From Holtermannia corniformis (lineage: Eukaryota; Basidiomycota; Tremellomycetes; Holtermanniales), in contig BCIJ01000009.1 in the NCBI GenBank assembly GCA_001599935.1, positions 591,938-649,891 on the forward strand: DNA of 57,954 bases. Reading direction: 5' to 3'. Of this stretch, positions 26,537 through 39,025 are shown piece by piece. The notes beneath the pieces were generated by a model, which saw nothing but the letters and a program-made list of their open reading frames with translations, made no database searches and was not told the DNA's origin. The position numbers were made by a program, and so were the translations under genes. The first letter of the stretch is position 1, and every line of letters starts with the position of its first letter.

Positions 26537-27253
26537 GGCTTTGGCCGGGAAGAATACTATACGAAGGTGGTTGTCGAGAAGCGGAGAGTTGCCTAGGGGT
26601 CCTTGAGTGTTATGTTATTGACGACTAGGTGATTAGCCGCGCGTTTGGTCTAACCCTGACCAATCGGGCGCCGTACTGGATGAGTCAGCTCGGGCATAAA
26701 GGCAGGCCGACGTCGACCCTGACCGGAGGCTGTATGGGTTCCACTCACTTCAAGGCGCTGTCAAAGGATGGCAGAGACTAGCTAGACAGATGGGCAATGC
26801 ACTAGCTTGGCGGGGATAACTACGTCGCTATGCGTGACGAGCGAGTCGACGCCCCGGCAGAATCTTGCTTTGACTGAAGCAGCCGCTTCCGTCGGGTTTA
26901 CGTGAAAAACACTGATCGAGACAGGCAGTCGGGATCGCCCCGCTAAAATCTCTGCAACCGTCGTTGGACAACAAAAGCTCAAACGAAACTTTGAATCCAT
27001 TCGACATCAGTCGAGAGTCCGTTCGCTGCGCTACTCGCATGCAAGCCAGAGATACCAAGCAGCAATGTAGTCCATGTCGTGCAAGATGCCACACGCCACC
27101 CATGCCCCACGTGGATCGCAACGACCGATGCCCGAGCCCGAAGCACACCCCTTTGCGGCTCCGTGCTGACTCGATTGCTCGGCAGCCCACGCATGCATGG
27201 GCGACATTACTGCTTCATGAGGAATTCTATGAAACGACCCACGTCAGCACATT
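26537..27253. promoter_or_regulatory. ABC transporter upstream region with a TGAGTCA bZIP site
   Basis: 717 bp between the transporter start and the end of the carrier gene. It contains TGAGTCA at 26681-26687, an AP-1/Gcn4-type bZIP site about 145 bp from the start codon, and a CCAAT word near 26670. Stress bZIP factors regulate many PDR transporters; the link here is inference. No gene seen. Confidence 0.35.
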
Positions 27254-28464
27254 CATCGTGCCACGGGCCAACACCAACCGCGCGTTAGCTCGAAAGCCAC
27301 GAATGTCGAAGCGGCGGCTGGGACGGCGCGGATCAGCGAAGGGGTGATGCCGCGGAACAGGGCCGTGCTGTGTGATCAGCGCGAAGCCTTTGATGGTTGA
27401 TAACGCACCTGCCCTCTTCGCGGACAATCTTTGCGAGCTCGCGCCCGACGTAGCCGCCTTTGAGCCAGCCGCCGCGGGTGGGAGGCTCCTTTGCGAGCTG
27501 GATCCTCGACTTGGCGACATCAAGTGGGTAGCATGCGAGCCAGTAGCACACGCCGCCGGTCGCGCCGGCTGTGAGCAGGGCATAAATAGGCAGAGGGTTT
27601 GGCGCAAACACCTTTGTGAGCTTGCGCTTGGTCGTTTCGTACCCTGCAAAGTCAGGTCACTCGGCCTCGACAATCACGCACCGGCATAGAAGCCTGCGTA
27701 CGCTGGGATCTCGCGAAGGACCGTCACCTAGACAGATGAGCACGGCTCGGACAGATGCCCAGCACGCACCCAGAACCCGCGCATGATCCCATCCCGCAAC
27801 CCATACTGCCGCCACATGTCACCGACGACGGCCGACAGTCGCTTGTCGCCCGCCTGGCCGTACTGTCCCTGCATCCGGATCTTGAACATTTCAACGGGGC
27901 TCGCAAGCACACTGTTGACGGCACCAGCAATCGAGCCCGCGACGGCGACCTGAGCGATCGAGAGGTCTGGGTAGGGCGAGACGACACGGCGCGCTGTGCC
28001 GTACGCTGTGAACAGGAGCGAGTTGACGGCCGCGATGCCTAGCAGCGGGGATGCCTGGACAATCAGTGGTGACCGAGTCGGCACGCGGAACTAACCATGC
28101 CTGCGAGACGTCAGCGTCATCCGACGAAAGCAGTCTCGACTGACCCTTGTACAAGGCCAAGATACCCTCATTCCGAACTGTGGTTTTCAAAATGTCGAGC
28201 GTGTTCTTGTATTTGCCGACCGGCGCCGTCTGAGCCCGCTTTACCGATGCATCAGTATGACCCTACTTCTGTATACGCTCGAGTGTACCGTCTTGAGCGT
28301 GTCTAGAGGCTATCGTCGTCAGTGCACAACCTCGGAGCCAAACAACGGACCTGGCCCACGAGCACCTGGGCTGCACCACCGACGCTGCCCGAGATGAGTT
28401 CGATCACGACATTGTTTTTGGATGGCGGGAGCGCGACCGGCGGCTGGTCGAGCGCCTTTGCCAT
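27254..28464 (-). CDS. mitochondrial carrier family (SLC25) protein
   Basis: Inner-membrane solute carrier with three repeats of about 100 aa. The start is MAKALDQPPVALPPSKNN, then ISGSVGGAAQVLVGQ|PLDTLKT across intron 1 (PxDxxK motif of repeat 1). Repeat 1 continues with RAQTAPVGKYKNTLDILK and GILALYKGMASPLLGIAAVN. Repeat 2 has AGSIAGAVNSVLASPVEMFK. Repeat 3 has GGVCYWLACYPLDVAKSR and ends with TALFRGITPSLIRAVPAAAS and a short tail to 27254. The pattern around MASPLLGIAAVN is closest to the carnitine/ornithine/basic amino acid carrier group. The substrate is not determinable by eye. Confidence 0.87.
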
Positions 28465-28687
28465 TGCTAGTCGTGCGAGGAGGCCGACGAGGAGAGCGAC
28501 GGTGAACGATGTTGAAGCTCGCCATAGTCAAGTTGCGCACTGTAACAGCGCCTCCCCGTTAAGCGGTTGGCTGGTGACGCTGTCGTGTTGCCCTCGACTG
28601 TGTTCGATTACGACGATAGCAACGCCCAGCCCATCGTGCAGAGTCTCTCTTGTAAGCGAGTATAGCAGAGCATACACAGTAGTCACA
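28465..28687. promoter_or_regulatory. bidirectional promoter, carrier / DSK2
   Basis: Only 223 bp separate the two divergent start codons, so the elements must overlap. No specific site was recognised. Confidence 0.5.
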
Positions 28688-30315
28688 ATGGCCGAGGGAT
28701 CTGGTTCAGCTACACCCGACATCACCGTGTACGTCGATCCTTTCATCCATCGCAGCACATGCACGAGGCCACTGCTGATCATGTTTCTTCTCCTTGCCTC
28801 TCACCTCTGCAACTCAATCTTGTCCTCACTGAATCAATTCAACCATCTCGCGCCATTAATCACCTCGAATGCACATACCTCGCCGACAGCACAATCAAAG
28901 GCCCGCAAGAGCTCAAGCTGTCAATCACCATCTCCCCCTCTCAGACGGTTGCCGAGCTCAAAGACAAGATTGCCGCCGCGTCCGATGTCGCCAAAGAGCG
29001 CCAACGTCTCATCTACGCGGGTAAAGTGTTGAAGGATGACGACGTCATTTCATCCTACAAGATCCAGGTGGGTGCATTATAGTAGCCTTGCACCAAGCTC
29101 ACAGTATAGAACGGGCAAACGCTGCATATGGTCAAGGGTGCCGACCGAACGGCTGCTTCGGCGGCGACGGCTGCTCCTTTGCCGACGATGGGCACCGGGC
29201 TCAACGTGGCTGGCAACCCGGCCGACAACATTGAGAACATTCACCATGTTGGTCATGGTCACGTTGCGTTCACACGGCTGACGCTTACAGGGACTCGGCG
29301 GCTTCAACCCGTTCAACGGCATGGGCGTCAACAACCTCGGTGATCCCAATGCTGTCCGTCCGGGCATGTCGACGTTGCGTGCGATCGCTGACGCCTACCC
29401 AGATGGCCGAGATGATGCAGTCGCCGGCGTTTCTGCAGCAAATGTCGGATATGATGTCGCGGCCCGAGGTGCTCGATCAGGTCCGTGCTGGGTTTTGGAT
29501 CGGCCAGCCTTTGCTGATGGGTGTAGATCATCTCGTCAAACCCCCAGTTGGCCGGTATGGGCCCGCAAATCCGTCAAATGATGTCCAACCCAATGGTCCG
29601 CCAGATGATGTAAGCGAGGCTGCAATCGATGGGTGAGCGAGGCTGATAGATCAGGTCGAACCCCGAGACTTTGCGCATGGTACGTAGCGTCAGGGTCGAG
29701 TGAGCAAAACTGACCTCCACAGGTGATGCAGATGCAGGCGTCGATGGGCGAGGGCGGTGCTGGCGCTGGCGCTGCGCTCGATCCCTTTGGCGCGGCCGGT
29801 ACTGGTGCTGCGCCGTCCGCAGGTGCAGACGGCAACTTGTTTGCGGCTGCGCAGAATGCGCGAACGGGTGGAGCGCCAGGTGCTGGACCGGTTGCTGGCG
29901 CGGGAGCTGGCGCCAACTCTCTGGCTGCGCTTCTTGGCGCTGGCGCTGGCGGTGCCGGTGCCGGTGCCAACCCGTACGCTGGGCTCTTTGGTGCCGGTGC
30001 AGGCGCGCGTGCAGTCGCCAACCCTTTTGCCTCAATGCTCGGCGGTGCGGGCGGTAACCCGTTTGGCGGCTTCGGAACACCTCCAGCCGCAGCACCACGA
30101 GACGACCGACCGCCCGAGGAGATCTACGCGACCCAGCTCGGTCAGCTGAACGGCATGGTCAGTCCCGATCCGATCCCGCGAGCAAGCACCCAGGCTGACA
30201 CGAGCAGGGCCTCTGGGACGCCGCCAAGAACATCCGCGCGCTACGCATGGCAGGCGGCAACGTCGAAGCGGCGGTAGATATCCTGTTCAGTGGCCAACTC
30301 GATGGCGCGCAATGA
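28688..30315 (+). CDS. DSK2: ubiquilin/Dsk2-type proteasome shuttle
   Basis: Brings ubiquitinated proteins to the proteasome. Exon 1 is short (MAEGSGSATPDIT). The ubiquitin-like domain follows: IKGPQELKLSITISPSQTV, KDKIAAASDVAKERQRLIYA, KVLKDDDVISSYKIQ. The STI1 region has MLTQMAEMMQSPAFLQQMSD, MSRPEVLDQV and IRQMMSNPMVRQMM. A long Gly/Ala/Asn-Pro spacer (29750-30060) precedes the C-terminal UBA domain: EEIYATQLGQLNGM, then AKNIRALRMAGGNVEAAVDI, ending DGAQ. All three hallmark modules are present. The low-complexity Ala/Gly spacer is longer than in budding yeast. Confidence 0.93.
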
Positions 30316-30383
30316 GGACGCAGTGGTAGCTGTCCAGTGTAGATTGTATGCAGCCCAGGGATCCTTTTGCTTCCGTTCCACTG

Positions 30384-30410
30384 ACGCGTATTAATTCACC
30401 TTGTACGCGT
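30384..30410 (+). promoter_or_regulatory. two MluI cell-cycle boxes (ACGCGT) upstream of SCC3
   Basis: ACGCGT at 30384-30389 and 30405-30410, 31-57 bp before the start codon. In yeasts this is the MBF site driving G1/S genes, and cohesin genes are typical targets. Confidence 0.55.
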
Positions 30411-30440
30411 TCAGAGCGACCGACCGAGCTGTCGACGACC

Positions 30441-33400
30441 ATGCCTGTCGCGCAGGATGAGCCAAGGCGCGGGACACGGGTCAGGAAACAGCCTGATGTA
30501 CTCAAGAGTGCTGGTACGTCGAAACCCCCGGCTCGATCGGATCCGGAAAGCTCATGTTTGGTCCTAGTGAACGGCAAGAAGCGAGCGGGCCAAGGCGAGG
30601 TGGGTACCGGGTCTGCAGACGTGACAGTGATGGATGCTGATGCGTGTAGGACGAAGAATCAGAGCTGTCAGATCTGTTAGAGGAACAAGCCGAGGATGAG
30701 GACGAGGACGGATTAAATGATGGTGGCGACGAGACGGTTTCGGAGATCGAGCTCGCGTCAACGAAGACAAACGGCAAGAAGAGTCGTGCCAATGGCAGAA
30801 AGGCGCCAGCGCAGGGTAGGAAGAAGAAGCAACCGACCAAGGACAAGGGCAAGACGGCGGTCGTCAGCGTGCCAGAGGGTGATGTCGGCCCAGATGGGAT
30901 CAAGACGGATAACGGGCTGTTCAGTATGTCTGCCTGGTGAACGAGGCATGGCTGACGTTTCAGACGCAATGCTGCAAGCGGACATTGCGCTCCAGTCGTT
31001 TGTCGAGGACTGGGTCGAGACGTATCTCGAGGCAGGCGGGGATGAGGATGGCGAGAACCAGATTGTGGCCGAGCTCGTCGTCTTTATCATACGAGTGAGT
31101 GATTGCGCTGACTTGATCTGGCTGACAGTACAGTGCTGCGGGCTCAACTCGGACGTCGACGCAGACGAGGCGGTGGATCGTGATGGGATTGTCGACCTCG
31201 TCGAGCGCGTGCAGGAAGAGGCGATTGCTGCAAGTTGTAGCTGTCGTATCGAACCACGCTGATCAAGCAGGCGCCGCAATCAACCTACCCTCTCACATCC
31301 AAGACCAAAGCACTCAAATCGTTCAAGCACAACCTTGATACCTTTCTCTACCATCTCGTGCTCAACCTCTCGGCCTCGCCACAGCTGTATCAAACTCCAA
31401 CGCACAAACCGCAAGGCGTCAAGCACGTCAACCCGTTGATCCAGGTCCTCTTGACGTGGCTCACGTCGATGACTTCATGCCACTACCGCCCGATCCGGCA
31501 CACGGCGACGTACATTGTGCTCAAGCTCAAGTCGGCCCTGTGCGACGTCGCCGTCCAAGTCGTCAAAGACCTCGCCAACGCACAGCGGCAGCGCGACGTC
31601 GAGGCCAAGCGCGCTGCCAAAGGTGCCAAGCTGCTGGACGCGGAAAAGCGCGTCAAACAGAGTCATGCAAAGAAGATGCAATTGGAAGAATACATGGATC
31701 AGATTCTGGATGGGTAGGTGGCAGCTCGCTTGTAATCTTGCTAACCGGCAGCGCGTTCGTTCACCGCTCGCGCGACGCCGAGGCACTGATTCGCACCGAC
31801 TGCATGCGCGAGCTCGGCGTCTGGATGAAAAAATACCCCACGCGCTTTGTCGACGTCAAGTACATGCACTTTTACGACTGGTCCATGACTGACCTCGTGA
31901 GTCGCCTCGGCGTATAGACTCCGCTGACGCACGCAGAGCGACCCAACGCGTCTCGAGACGATCAACGGCTTGGCCTCGCTGTACGCCAACGAAGCATCCG
32001 TCGCCAACGTCCGCAGCTTCACCCTGCGTGTCATCCCACGCTTGCTCCAGATCGCACTCCGCGACGTCAACACCTCTGTCCGCGTCGCAGCCGTCAAGAT
32101 TCTCACGCTGATCGACAAGGCTGACCTGCTGGCCGACGACGACGACGAGGGCCGCGATCGCATGGCGTGGATGATCTATGACGAGGAGCCGCGCGTCCGT
32201 CGTGCCGTCGGCGAGCTCGTCACGCGCATATGGGCTGATGCGCGTGATGACCTGCGGAGCGACCATGAGAAACGCACGGCTGCGGTCGAAAAGTCGAAAA
32301 AGCGCAAGAGGGTCGATGACGGTGCAGAAGCCGACGACGCTTCCGTCAAGAGCGCGCCCGAGGCGGACGAGGTCGAGGGCTGGCTCGGCTGGAAAGCGCT
32401 CGCATCGACGCTCGTCAAGACGTCCAACGACCTCGACGCTGCCATCAAAACACCCGACGAGACCGAAACACAGCCGCACACGCTCGCGACGATGCGCGAT
32501 GTGCTGCTGGCGACGCCCGTGACCGCTCTTGGAGGCGTGGGAGCGCGCAAGCGGGCTGCGGTCGCCGTCGATGGGCTGTGGCACGAGTTGGAGAATATCA
32601 GAAGCTGGGAGACACTCGTGCCGTTCCTCCTGCTCGATCACTCTGTAGAGGTCGACGGTGGCGAGGCCGAGTGGGCGCTCGAGGAGGAAGAGGAGACGTT
32701 TCTGCTATCAGTCTTGGTCGTCATCATCGAGCGAGTCACTGCTGAGCGTGCTGGCAAAAAGGTGTGTTGGTGGGAGACCAAGCCCAGCTAACATCTCAGG
32801 ATGAGGACGACAACGCGACTGAGCAGACGCGTATCCTGATCAAGGCTCTTCCAAGGCTCTACAACAAGCACCACGCCGATCCCGCTCGCATTTCCGAACT
32901 ACTGTATATCCCTCAACTCATCAAATTGGGACTCTACCTCGAGCTGCGCATGGCAAATGTAGGTATTCGCCGACCTGGACCATGCTGACATCAGGCGTAT
33001 GAGGCACTGTGGGACGACGTCAGCCGCCAGTTCCTGCAGCACACCGATACCATTGTCCTGCATACGGCCGTACGGACGATCGGTCAACTGACCCGCAACG
33101 CCGACATGGCCAACACCAACAAGCCGAAAGGCGCCGATCTCGAGGACCAGCTGATGACAGCACTGCGCGATGCGATTGCCGGTCGTGATGTCGACTCGGC
33201 AAGCTTTTCCGAAGACGAGACCGCGACACTCGAAGCGACCGTACATCGCCTTAGCTTGCTCGTCATGTCCAAAGACCTCGTCGACGTGCTAGAGGATACC
33301 GAAGGCGGTCAGAGCAGCGGCTGGGAGATTTTGTTTGCGTGCGCTCAGCGTGGCAAGCTGGGCTATGATGCCGAGGTCAAGGTGGGTAATTGACTTTATC

Positions 33401-35182
33401 TGTACCGACGCTGATCGTCCAGATGGTCGAGCATGCACTTCAGGCCCTGTCAGCCTACATTGCCTGGTCTGCTAAACGGTTCACAAAGGCGGATGCAGAC
33501 AAGCCCGAGCTTTGCAAGATCCTCGAGGAGAAACGGGATCGGATCAGCGAGCTTTTCGAAGAGTTTGCGATTGGCGACAGGAGCAATGCAAAGGAGGCGG
33601 TACGACGGCGGGTGTGTATTTCGAGCAAGCGGGAGCACAACTGACGCTACAAAGGCATTCTTCAGCTTCATCAACCTACACATTCTCTTCACTCCCCGAG
33701 CAGGTCTTCACCAACGCCCCGCGGCCGAAGCACTGCCGCTCGAGATGGAGGATTCGGCCCAGTTCCGTTTGGCTGGGCGTCTGCAGGCCTCGATCGAGCG
33801 CTTCGCGACCGACCTCGGGGACGACGCTGTCGAAGACGCTGCAGGGTCCGAGGATAGTGGTGACGAGGGTGAAGACCAAGAGGAACGACCGGCCAAGACA
33901 AAGTCCCGAGTCAACCTTGATGGTGAGTTGCCCGACGATGATCTACTCGGCTGACAGTCTTCAGACGAACAGACACCTGTGTCGCACCGCGAGGCCGAGC
34001 TTCAGCTGCTACAAGACGTCGCCGCGTTCATCAGCGCCATCCGAGTAGGCGTCATCGAGGCTCAGCACAGTGCCATTCCTCTTGCGCACTATGGTCGCTT
34101 TGGTCTTGCGTACGATGCGTGCGTCAAGACACTGGTCGAAGTCCTGCGAGACGAGGGCATCTACAACAATGATGGCGCCATGACTCAAGCGGTCGTTGCA
34201 CAGGCTCTGCAGGATGTAAGCTTCCCGTCACTTCAACCGTGACCGAGCTGACTCCACAGTCATTCGACATCTTCCTTGATCCCGCCAATGGGGCAGACAC
34301 CGAACCGACTGCGACCCTCGCCCTTGGCAAGTTGGTCGCAAACGCATTCGTCATTCACGGCACCCACTTTACCGTTTTCAAAAAGATCGACCCGCAGCAC
34401 CTGCTTGATTTCCACCTGGATGCACTCACTTGGATCACCAAGAAGATTGCAGATGGCATCAAGGCAGAAAGGATCAGCAAGTCCAAGTCGGCCCGGAACA
34501 AAGCGCGCAAAACGTGGAACAAAGCGCTGTCGTACTTCAAGGTGCTCACGCCGCTGCTCGTGACTTTGACCGGACGTGCTGCGCTCCAGATGTGAGTCGA
34601 TCTGTCTACACAATGGCACGGCTGACGCTGTACAGCAATAACCAGATGCAAGAGTCGTTCACCGCCGCCGAAATCGCCCCATCCGCCACACTCAGAGTCT
34701 GGGATGCTCAGCGTACCTATGAGAAGCGGCTGATCTCACTTGCGAGCAAGGACGCGGGCATCAAGGCGGCTGCGACGGCCAAGAGTAAAAAGAAGGCCCC
34801 GTCCGTGATCGAAGAGGACGAAGAAGCCGAGGCTTCCGCGGCCGGATCGCCGCGTCCAGCAGCTGCCCGAACCAGCACGCGCACGAGCAATCGCACCAAA
34901 GCCAAGACCAAAGCAAAGGCGCCAGTCTCGGCTGCCTTCGTCGACGAGGATGAGCAGGCGGAAGATGAGGATGCGGATGACAGCGATCTGACGCCGCCGC
35001 CACCGACTGCACCTGGCAAACGAGTGCGGGACGAGGCAGAGGAGGGTTCGAGGTCGCCGGAGGAAGAGGTGCTATTGAGATCTCCAACGCAACCGGCGAG
35101 CGAGCCGGCTGAACGACTCAGGGCTCTGAGTGTAGGAAGCTTTGAGGGAGCGAGGCCGGTCAAGCGGACTCGGCGAAACTGA
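30441..35182 (+). CDS. SCC3: cohesin subunit SA/STAG (Scc3/Irr1)
   Basis: HEAT-repeat subunit that binds Scc1 and loads cohesin on DNA. The acidic/basic disordered N-terminus begins MPVAQDEPRRGTRVRKQP. The STAG domain follows: MLQADIALQSFVEDWVETYL, then KSFKHNLDTFLYHLVLNL and VLLTWLTSMTSCHYRPIR. The stromalin conserved domain follows across an intron: AFVHRSRDAEALIRTDCMRE, MKKYPTRFVDVKYMHFYDW, SDPTRLETINGLASLYAN. The helical C-terminal part ends in a charged tail (VKRTRRN) at 35182. About ten short introns. Length (over 1,300 aa) fits the family. Confidence 0.93.
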
Positions 35183-35273
35183 AGTGTATAAGTGTATACT
35201 ATGCATGTGCATTGCACAGCGCGTTCTTTGATAGCTTCTGCAGACGCGCATAACTTAGGCTTGGTTCTAACTA

Positions 35274-35528
35274 CTAGCTCTGCACCAAGCGAGTGTTTCC
35301 GTCATTCGACTGGACAATCCATTCCTTTCGCTGTTTTGACCAATTTAGGGTCCATCTGTGTACAGCAGTGTCTTCGTAACTCAGATGTTTGAGAGTCAGG
35401 GCCACAGCGCTGCGTTCGAGGACTTTGGCTTTATACGGAGAACGCGTCGAGTTGACAACGACGATGTCGCCAGGGGCAATGGTGTAGCGAGTCTCCATGA
35501 TGGAAACCTCGTCGGTAGGTAACGACAT
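35274..35528 (-). CDS. small hypothetical protein (84 aa)
   Basis: Uninterrupted frame from ATG at 35528 to 35274, convergent with SCC3. It starts MSLPTDEVSIMETRYTIAPG and is predicted strand-rich: GDIVVVNSTRSPYKAKVLER, TLKHLSYEDTAVHRWTLNW, KQRKEWIVQSNDGN. Hydrophobic and charged residues alternate, which looks like a small beta-barrel rather than random translation. Family unknown; possibly the only exon of a small gene. Confidence 0.5.
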   Translation of the reverse strand: MSLPTDEVSIMETRYTIAPGDIVVVNSTRSPYKAKVLERSAVALTLKHLSYEDTAVHRWTLNWSKQRKEWIVQSNDGNTRLVQS

Positions 35529-35802
35529 GTTCTACGCAAGGGGAGCCGCACAAACAGTGAAGGTTTGATGACGATCACTCAGTCATCCATTTGCCTTGTA
35601 GTAGGTCAAGATCCCATCTGCCGCCTTCCTGCGAAGCCTCCGGACGGGCAAAGGAAGCACAACCTTGCGCCGCTCCACCAGTGCATCGCAGCTCCGCGAA
35701 CTCCCAGTCAATGCGCTTTGCAGTAGGTCGCGGTCACCGCTGCTCCCGGCACGGGCTCAGGACGACATTGCTCTGCAGAAGTGGTGCAGTGATTGCATGA
35801 TC

Positions 35803-38800
35803 TCAGACGGATGGTATCTCCCTACTCGCAATTTCCTCCCGCCCCGCGTGTGTGACGCGCCATTCACCCGCCCCTCCCAGCCGCCACAGCCTGCGCTTCT
35901 CGAGCGCTCTCTGGTACGCCATGCAAGTCCACTTGACCTTGCCAACGTTGGACAAGTCGCCGTCGCGTACCAGGCGATTATGAAGGACATCAATGTCCTG
36001 AAACAATATGTGCGGCGGAATGTTGGGCTCAGAAGTCGAGGTCGGGCTGATCATCCGGATGGAGAATGAGGTTGGACGAAGTGGCCCGTAGCTCTTGAGA
36101 ATGGCAGAGGCGGGGTACAGTGCTCGAAAGGCGTCGAGGAGTTGCAGAGCGCCAGCAATGTCGTTCGATGCAGCCTTGATGCGGATCATGGCAATCCACG
36201 TCTTTTCAACTTGACGCGGGCCCATACCGGCAAGCCAGGTCGCTCGCTCTGGCGATGCCACTTTGGCATTTCTCAGGACGAGGTCTGTGGTTCTATCCGC
36301 ATATTCACGGTACTGTGCCCAGAGGCCATCCGCCCAGCGCAATGCCGCTGCTCTTGCCGGATACTTGGCCCTGGCGCACCGCTCCAAGGCGAGCAGATAG
36401 CTCCAGCCGTTGGGCTCTAGAGTCGAGCACTGTGCCCATGTTGACTCCCACACGGTCTGGGAGTCGACTACGGGTGATTGGGCAAAGTGCACAGAGAGGA
36501 AGGAGTTGACGAGCCGAGGAGTGAGCTTGACATTCTCAAACGGCCGGGTGAACAAGTCGTGACCCTCAGCCGTTCGGTCCATGAGGATGCGCTGGAACAG
36601 CGCATTGACCTCCCGAATGGCATCGGTATTGCTCTGAGGCCCACTTCGAGGTGGCGCGAGAGATGAAAGTGCGACGTGCTCGGGTGTAGCGCGTTCCGAC
36701 TTGTCCTCGGTGCTGTCTCGCTGCAGTGGGAGCTCCGTTTGGACAACGTCTTCCTCTGCAGCAGATATGTTCTCATCCGCGGCTGCGTCGGGCTCGACAG
36801 CTCCGGATACGAGCTTGACCGCCCCTCGCGAGATTGGCGGAACCCAGGCTGCGTATGTCATGAAAACGCCCGCCATGAGCTCTTCTCCTGGTCCTTCAGA
36901 CAAGCCAGCCTTGCCTTGCGCTCGTGCGAGCCGCAAGCATTCTGCGAGGATCCAGCGCGCCCGCTGCACATCCCCTGCGCGCTTCGTGCCTTCGAGCAGC
37001 GCAACAAAAGTGGATTGCGTCGGGACGTATCGCGACGCAGCAGCAGCAGCTTGGTTGACCTCGCCCGCTGACGCGAACGGCTGTGTGATGACTTCGCGGT
37101 GCTTGGCTAGCATCTCGCGAAAGTAGTTGAAGGCCTCGAGATAGCCAGCCTTTGTGCTACCAAGAGCTTTGATGAGCGCTTCGTACTCCAGCCGACCAGG
37201 AGATACACAATCGCCCTCGAGTGTCATCTCCAGCCAGAGGTCTCTTGCGCGTTCTGGTTGGGGGTTGCGCGGGTTGGCGCACGCGTTGATCATTGTGCGG
37301 TAAAGGTCGACGGAGGGGATGGGGTGCGCGACGAGACGCAGGTGGGCGAACAAATTCCAGGCCATCGCTTGCGAGTGCGAGTCGGTGTCGTGGGTAAGTG
37401 AAGGAGAGAGTAGGTGGTCGAGGATGATGAGGTAGGAGGATTGTGGAAGTGGAGTGCCGCTCATTTCAAGCTTGCGGAGATGATTGATGGCGCGTTGAGG
37501 ATTTGCCTTTGGAGAGACGAGGTGTGCTTGCAGGAGGAGCTCATGGTACATCACGGAGACTTTGTGGCCAGCTGTAGACATTCAGCGTGCCTCTCGTTGC
37601 TCCCCGTTGACTCACCTTCGTGTGTGGCCTGCATGACCCGCTCGATCTCGCGTGTGCGACCATGCCGCGCATGCACTCGCAAAGGAGCGGTAGACTGCTC
37701 CTCTGTAGGCTTCAAGCCATGTTGCTGCAAAGGTCAACACGCTTTCGGAACCACAATCCGCTGGACTCACCTGCATGACTGCAAGTGTCATCTCGGCACC
37801 TCGAGCGTCATCGTGTGCAACCTATCCCATCAGCAAAGTCGGTTTATAAACGTCGAACACGCACAAAATCATTCAACAATGCCTGCCATTCCACACCACT
37901 TAGGAGACCCAGTGGGACCACGGTTTCGGCCTGCGCGGGAGCTGTGGGTGACGAGCGAGCAAGACGCTCAAGAACCGCATGCCGGTGCGGGGTGAACGCG
38001 GCGGAGGACGGTAATCTTTGAGCAGTGTCGAGCTTTGTGATGCCGGACAGTCCATCGTCGACATCGACCGACGCTTGCAAGGGGGGTCCGTCGTTTGATC
38101 GCATTGGTGTTGGTGGCGATCCAGCCAGAGACGCCAGTCTGCTCGAGATGCTAGTCTGAGATTCTGTTTCGGGAACGCTCTCGATTCGCTCGGCCGCGGA
38201 CAATCGTCTGTCGAGCTTTGCCAACACGTCAGTCCGTTTCCTGAATCCGATCCGTGCCCGCTGCTCATCGACCGGCGCCGCCAGCTTGAGTGGCTCCGTG
38301 CCCTCTTCTCGCCCCATCTCCACCAAAGCGACATAGAACTCGCGGAGGCTTTTCTCTGTGAGCTCTGGCGCGCGCGCCGAGATACGCTCAGTCACTTGTA
38401 GCTTGCGTTTGCGGTCGAGCGCGTGTTCGAGTGACTTGGTTGACGACTTTAGATCCTTGTAGCGCTCGGCGAAGGTTTGGTGCTTATGAGACGCAAGCAC
38501 AGGTTCCTCCTCGTATAGGGCTTGGGACGGGGGTGGTTGGTAGAGTGGTTGTGAGGGAACTGGAGAGCGCGGTAGAATGTTTGCAAATGATGAATGTGGG
38601 AGATAGGAGAGAGTCGAAGGACCGGGACCGGGCACTGGACCTTCTGTCTCGTCCACATAGTGATCATCACGGGTTTCCACGACGGCTGCTTGCGAACTGT
38701 TATAGCGTCAGCATACGACATCAAGACTGGCGGCAAATTGACCTATGCGCTCGTGTGATGCCTGTCGCTCGACCTTGCGGCACGTCCCACTGCGCCCGGC

Positions 38801-38882
38801 TCCCAGCCCTCCGGACAGCAATCATCCTCGGAGCTACCGACATCGCAAGACGACTTTGAGAAACGATGGAGCGATAGAGCAT
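35803..38882 (-). CDS. mitochondrial pentatricopeptide-repeat (PPR) protein
   Basis: Exon 1 starts MLYRSIVSQSRLAMSVAPRM, a basic, hydroxylated presequence. It joins through a short intron to SSQAAVVETRDDHYVDETEG. The N-terminal half is charged, with a helix SLREFYVALVEMGREEG. PPR-like helix pairs follow: VMYHELLLQAHLVSPKANPQ, SYLIILDHLLS, VDLYRTMINACANPRNPQPE, LEYEALIKALGSTKAGYLEA and FVALLEGTKRAGDVQRARWI. Stop at 35803. Such proteins bind mitochondrial RNAs and control their processing or translation. The target is unknown. About 950 aa. Confidence 0.82.
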
Positions 38883-39025
38883 CGCCGAGCAACAAGTGAG
38901 CCACCCGACTTTTGATCGACTTTCCCACGGACAACGTCGCCACCCAAAATGTTCAGTCCAGCTCGCCCTGCTTCGCTTCTTGTACGCCAACGGCCCTCAA
39001 ACAGACCCCAGCGACCTCGACAAAC
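38883..39025. promoter_or_regulatory. bidirectional promoter, PPR gene / RRB1
   Basis: 143 bp between divergent start codons. No distinct motif recognised. Confidence 0.45.
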
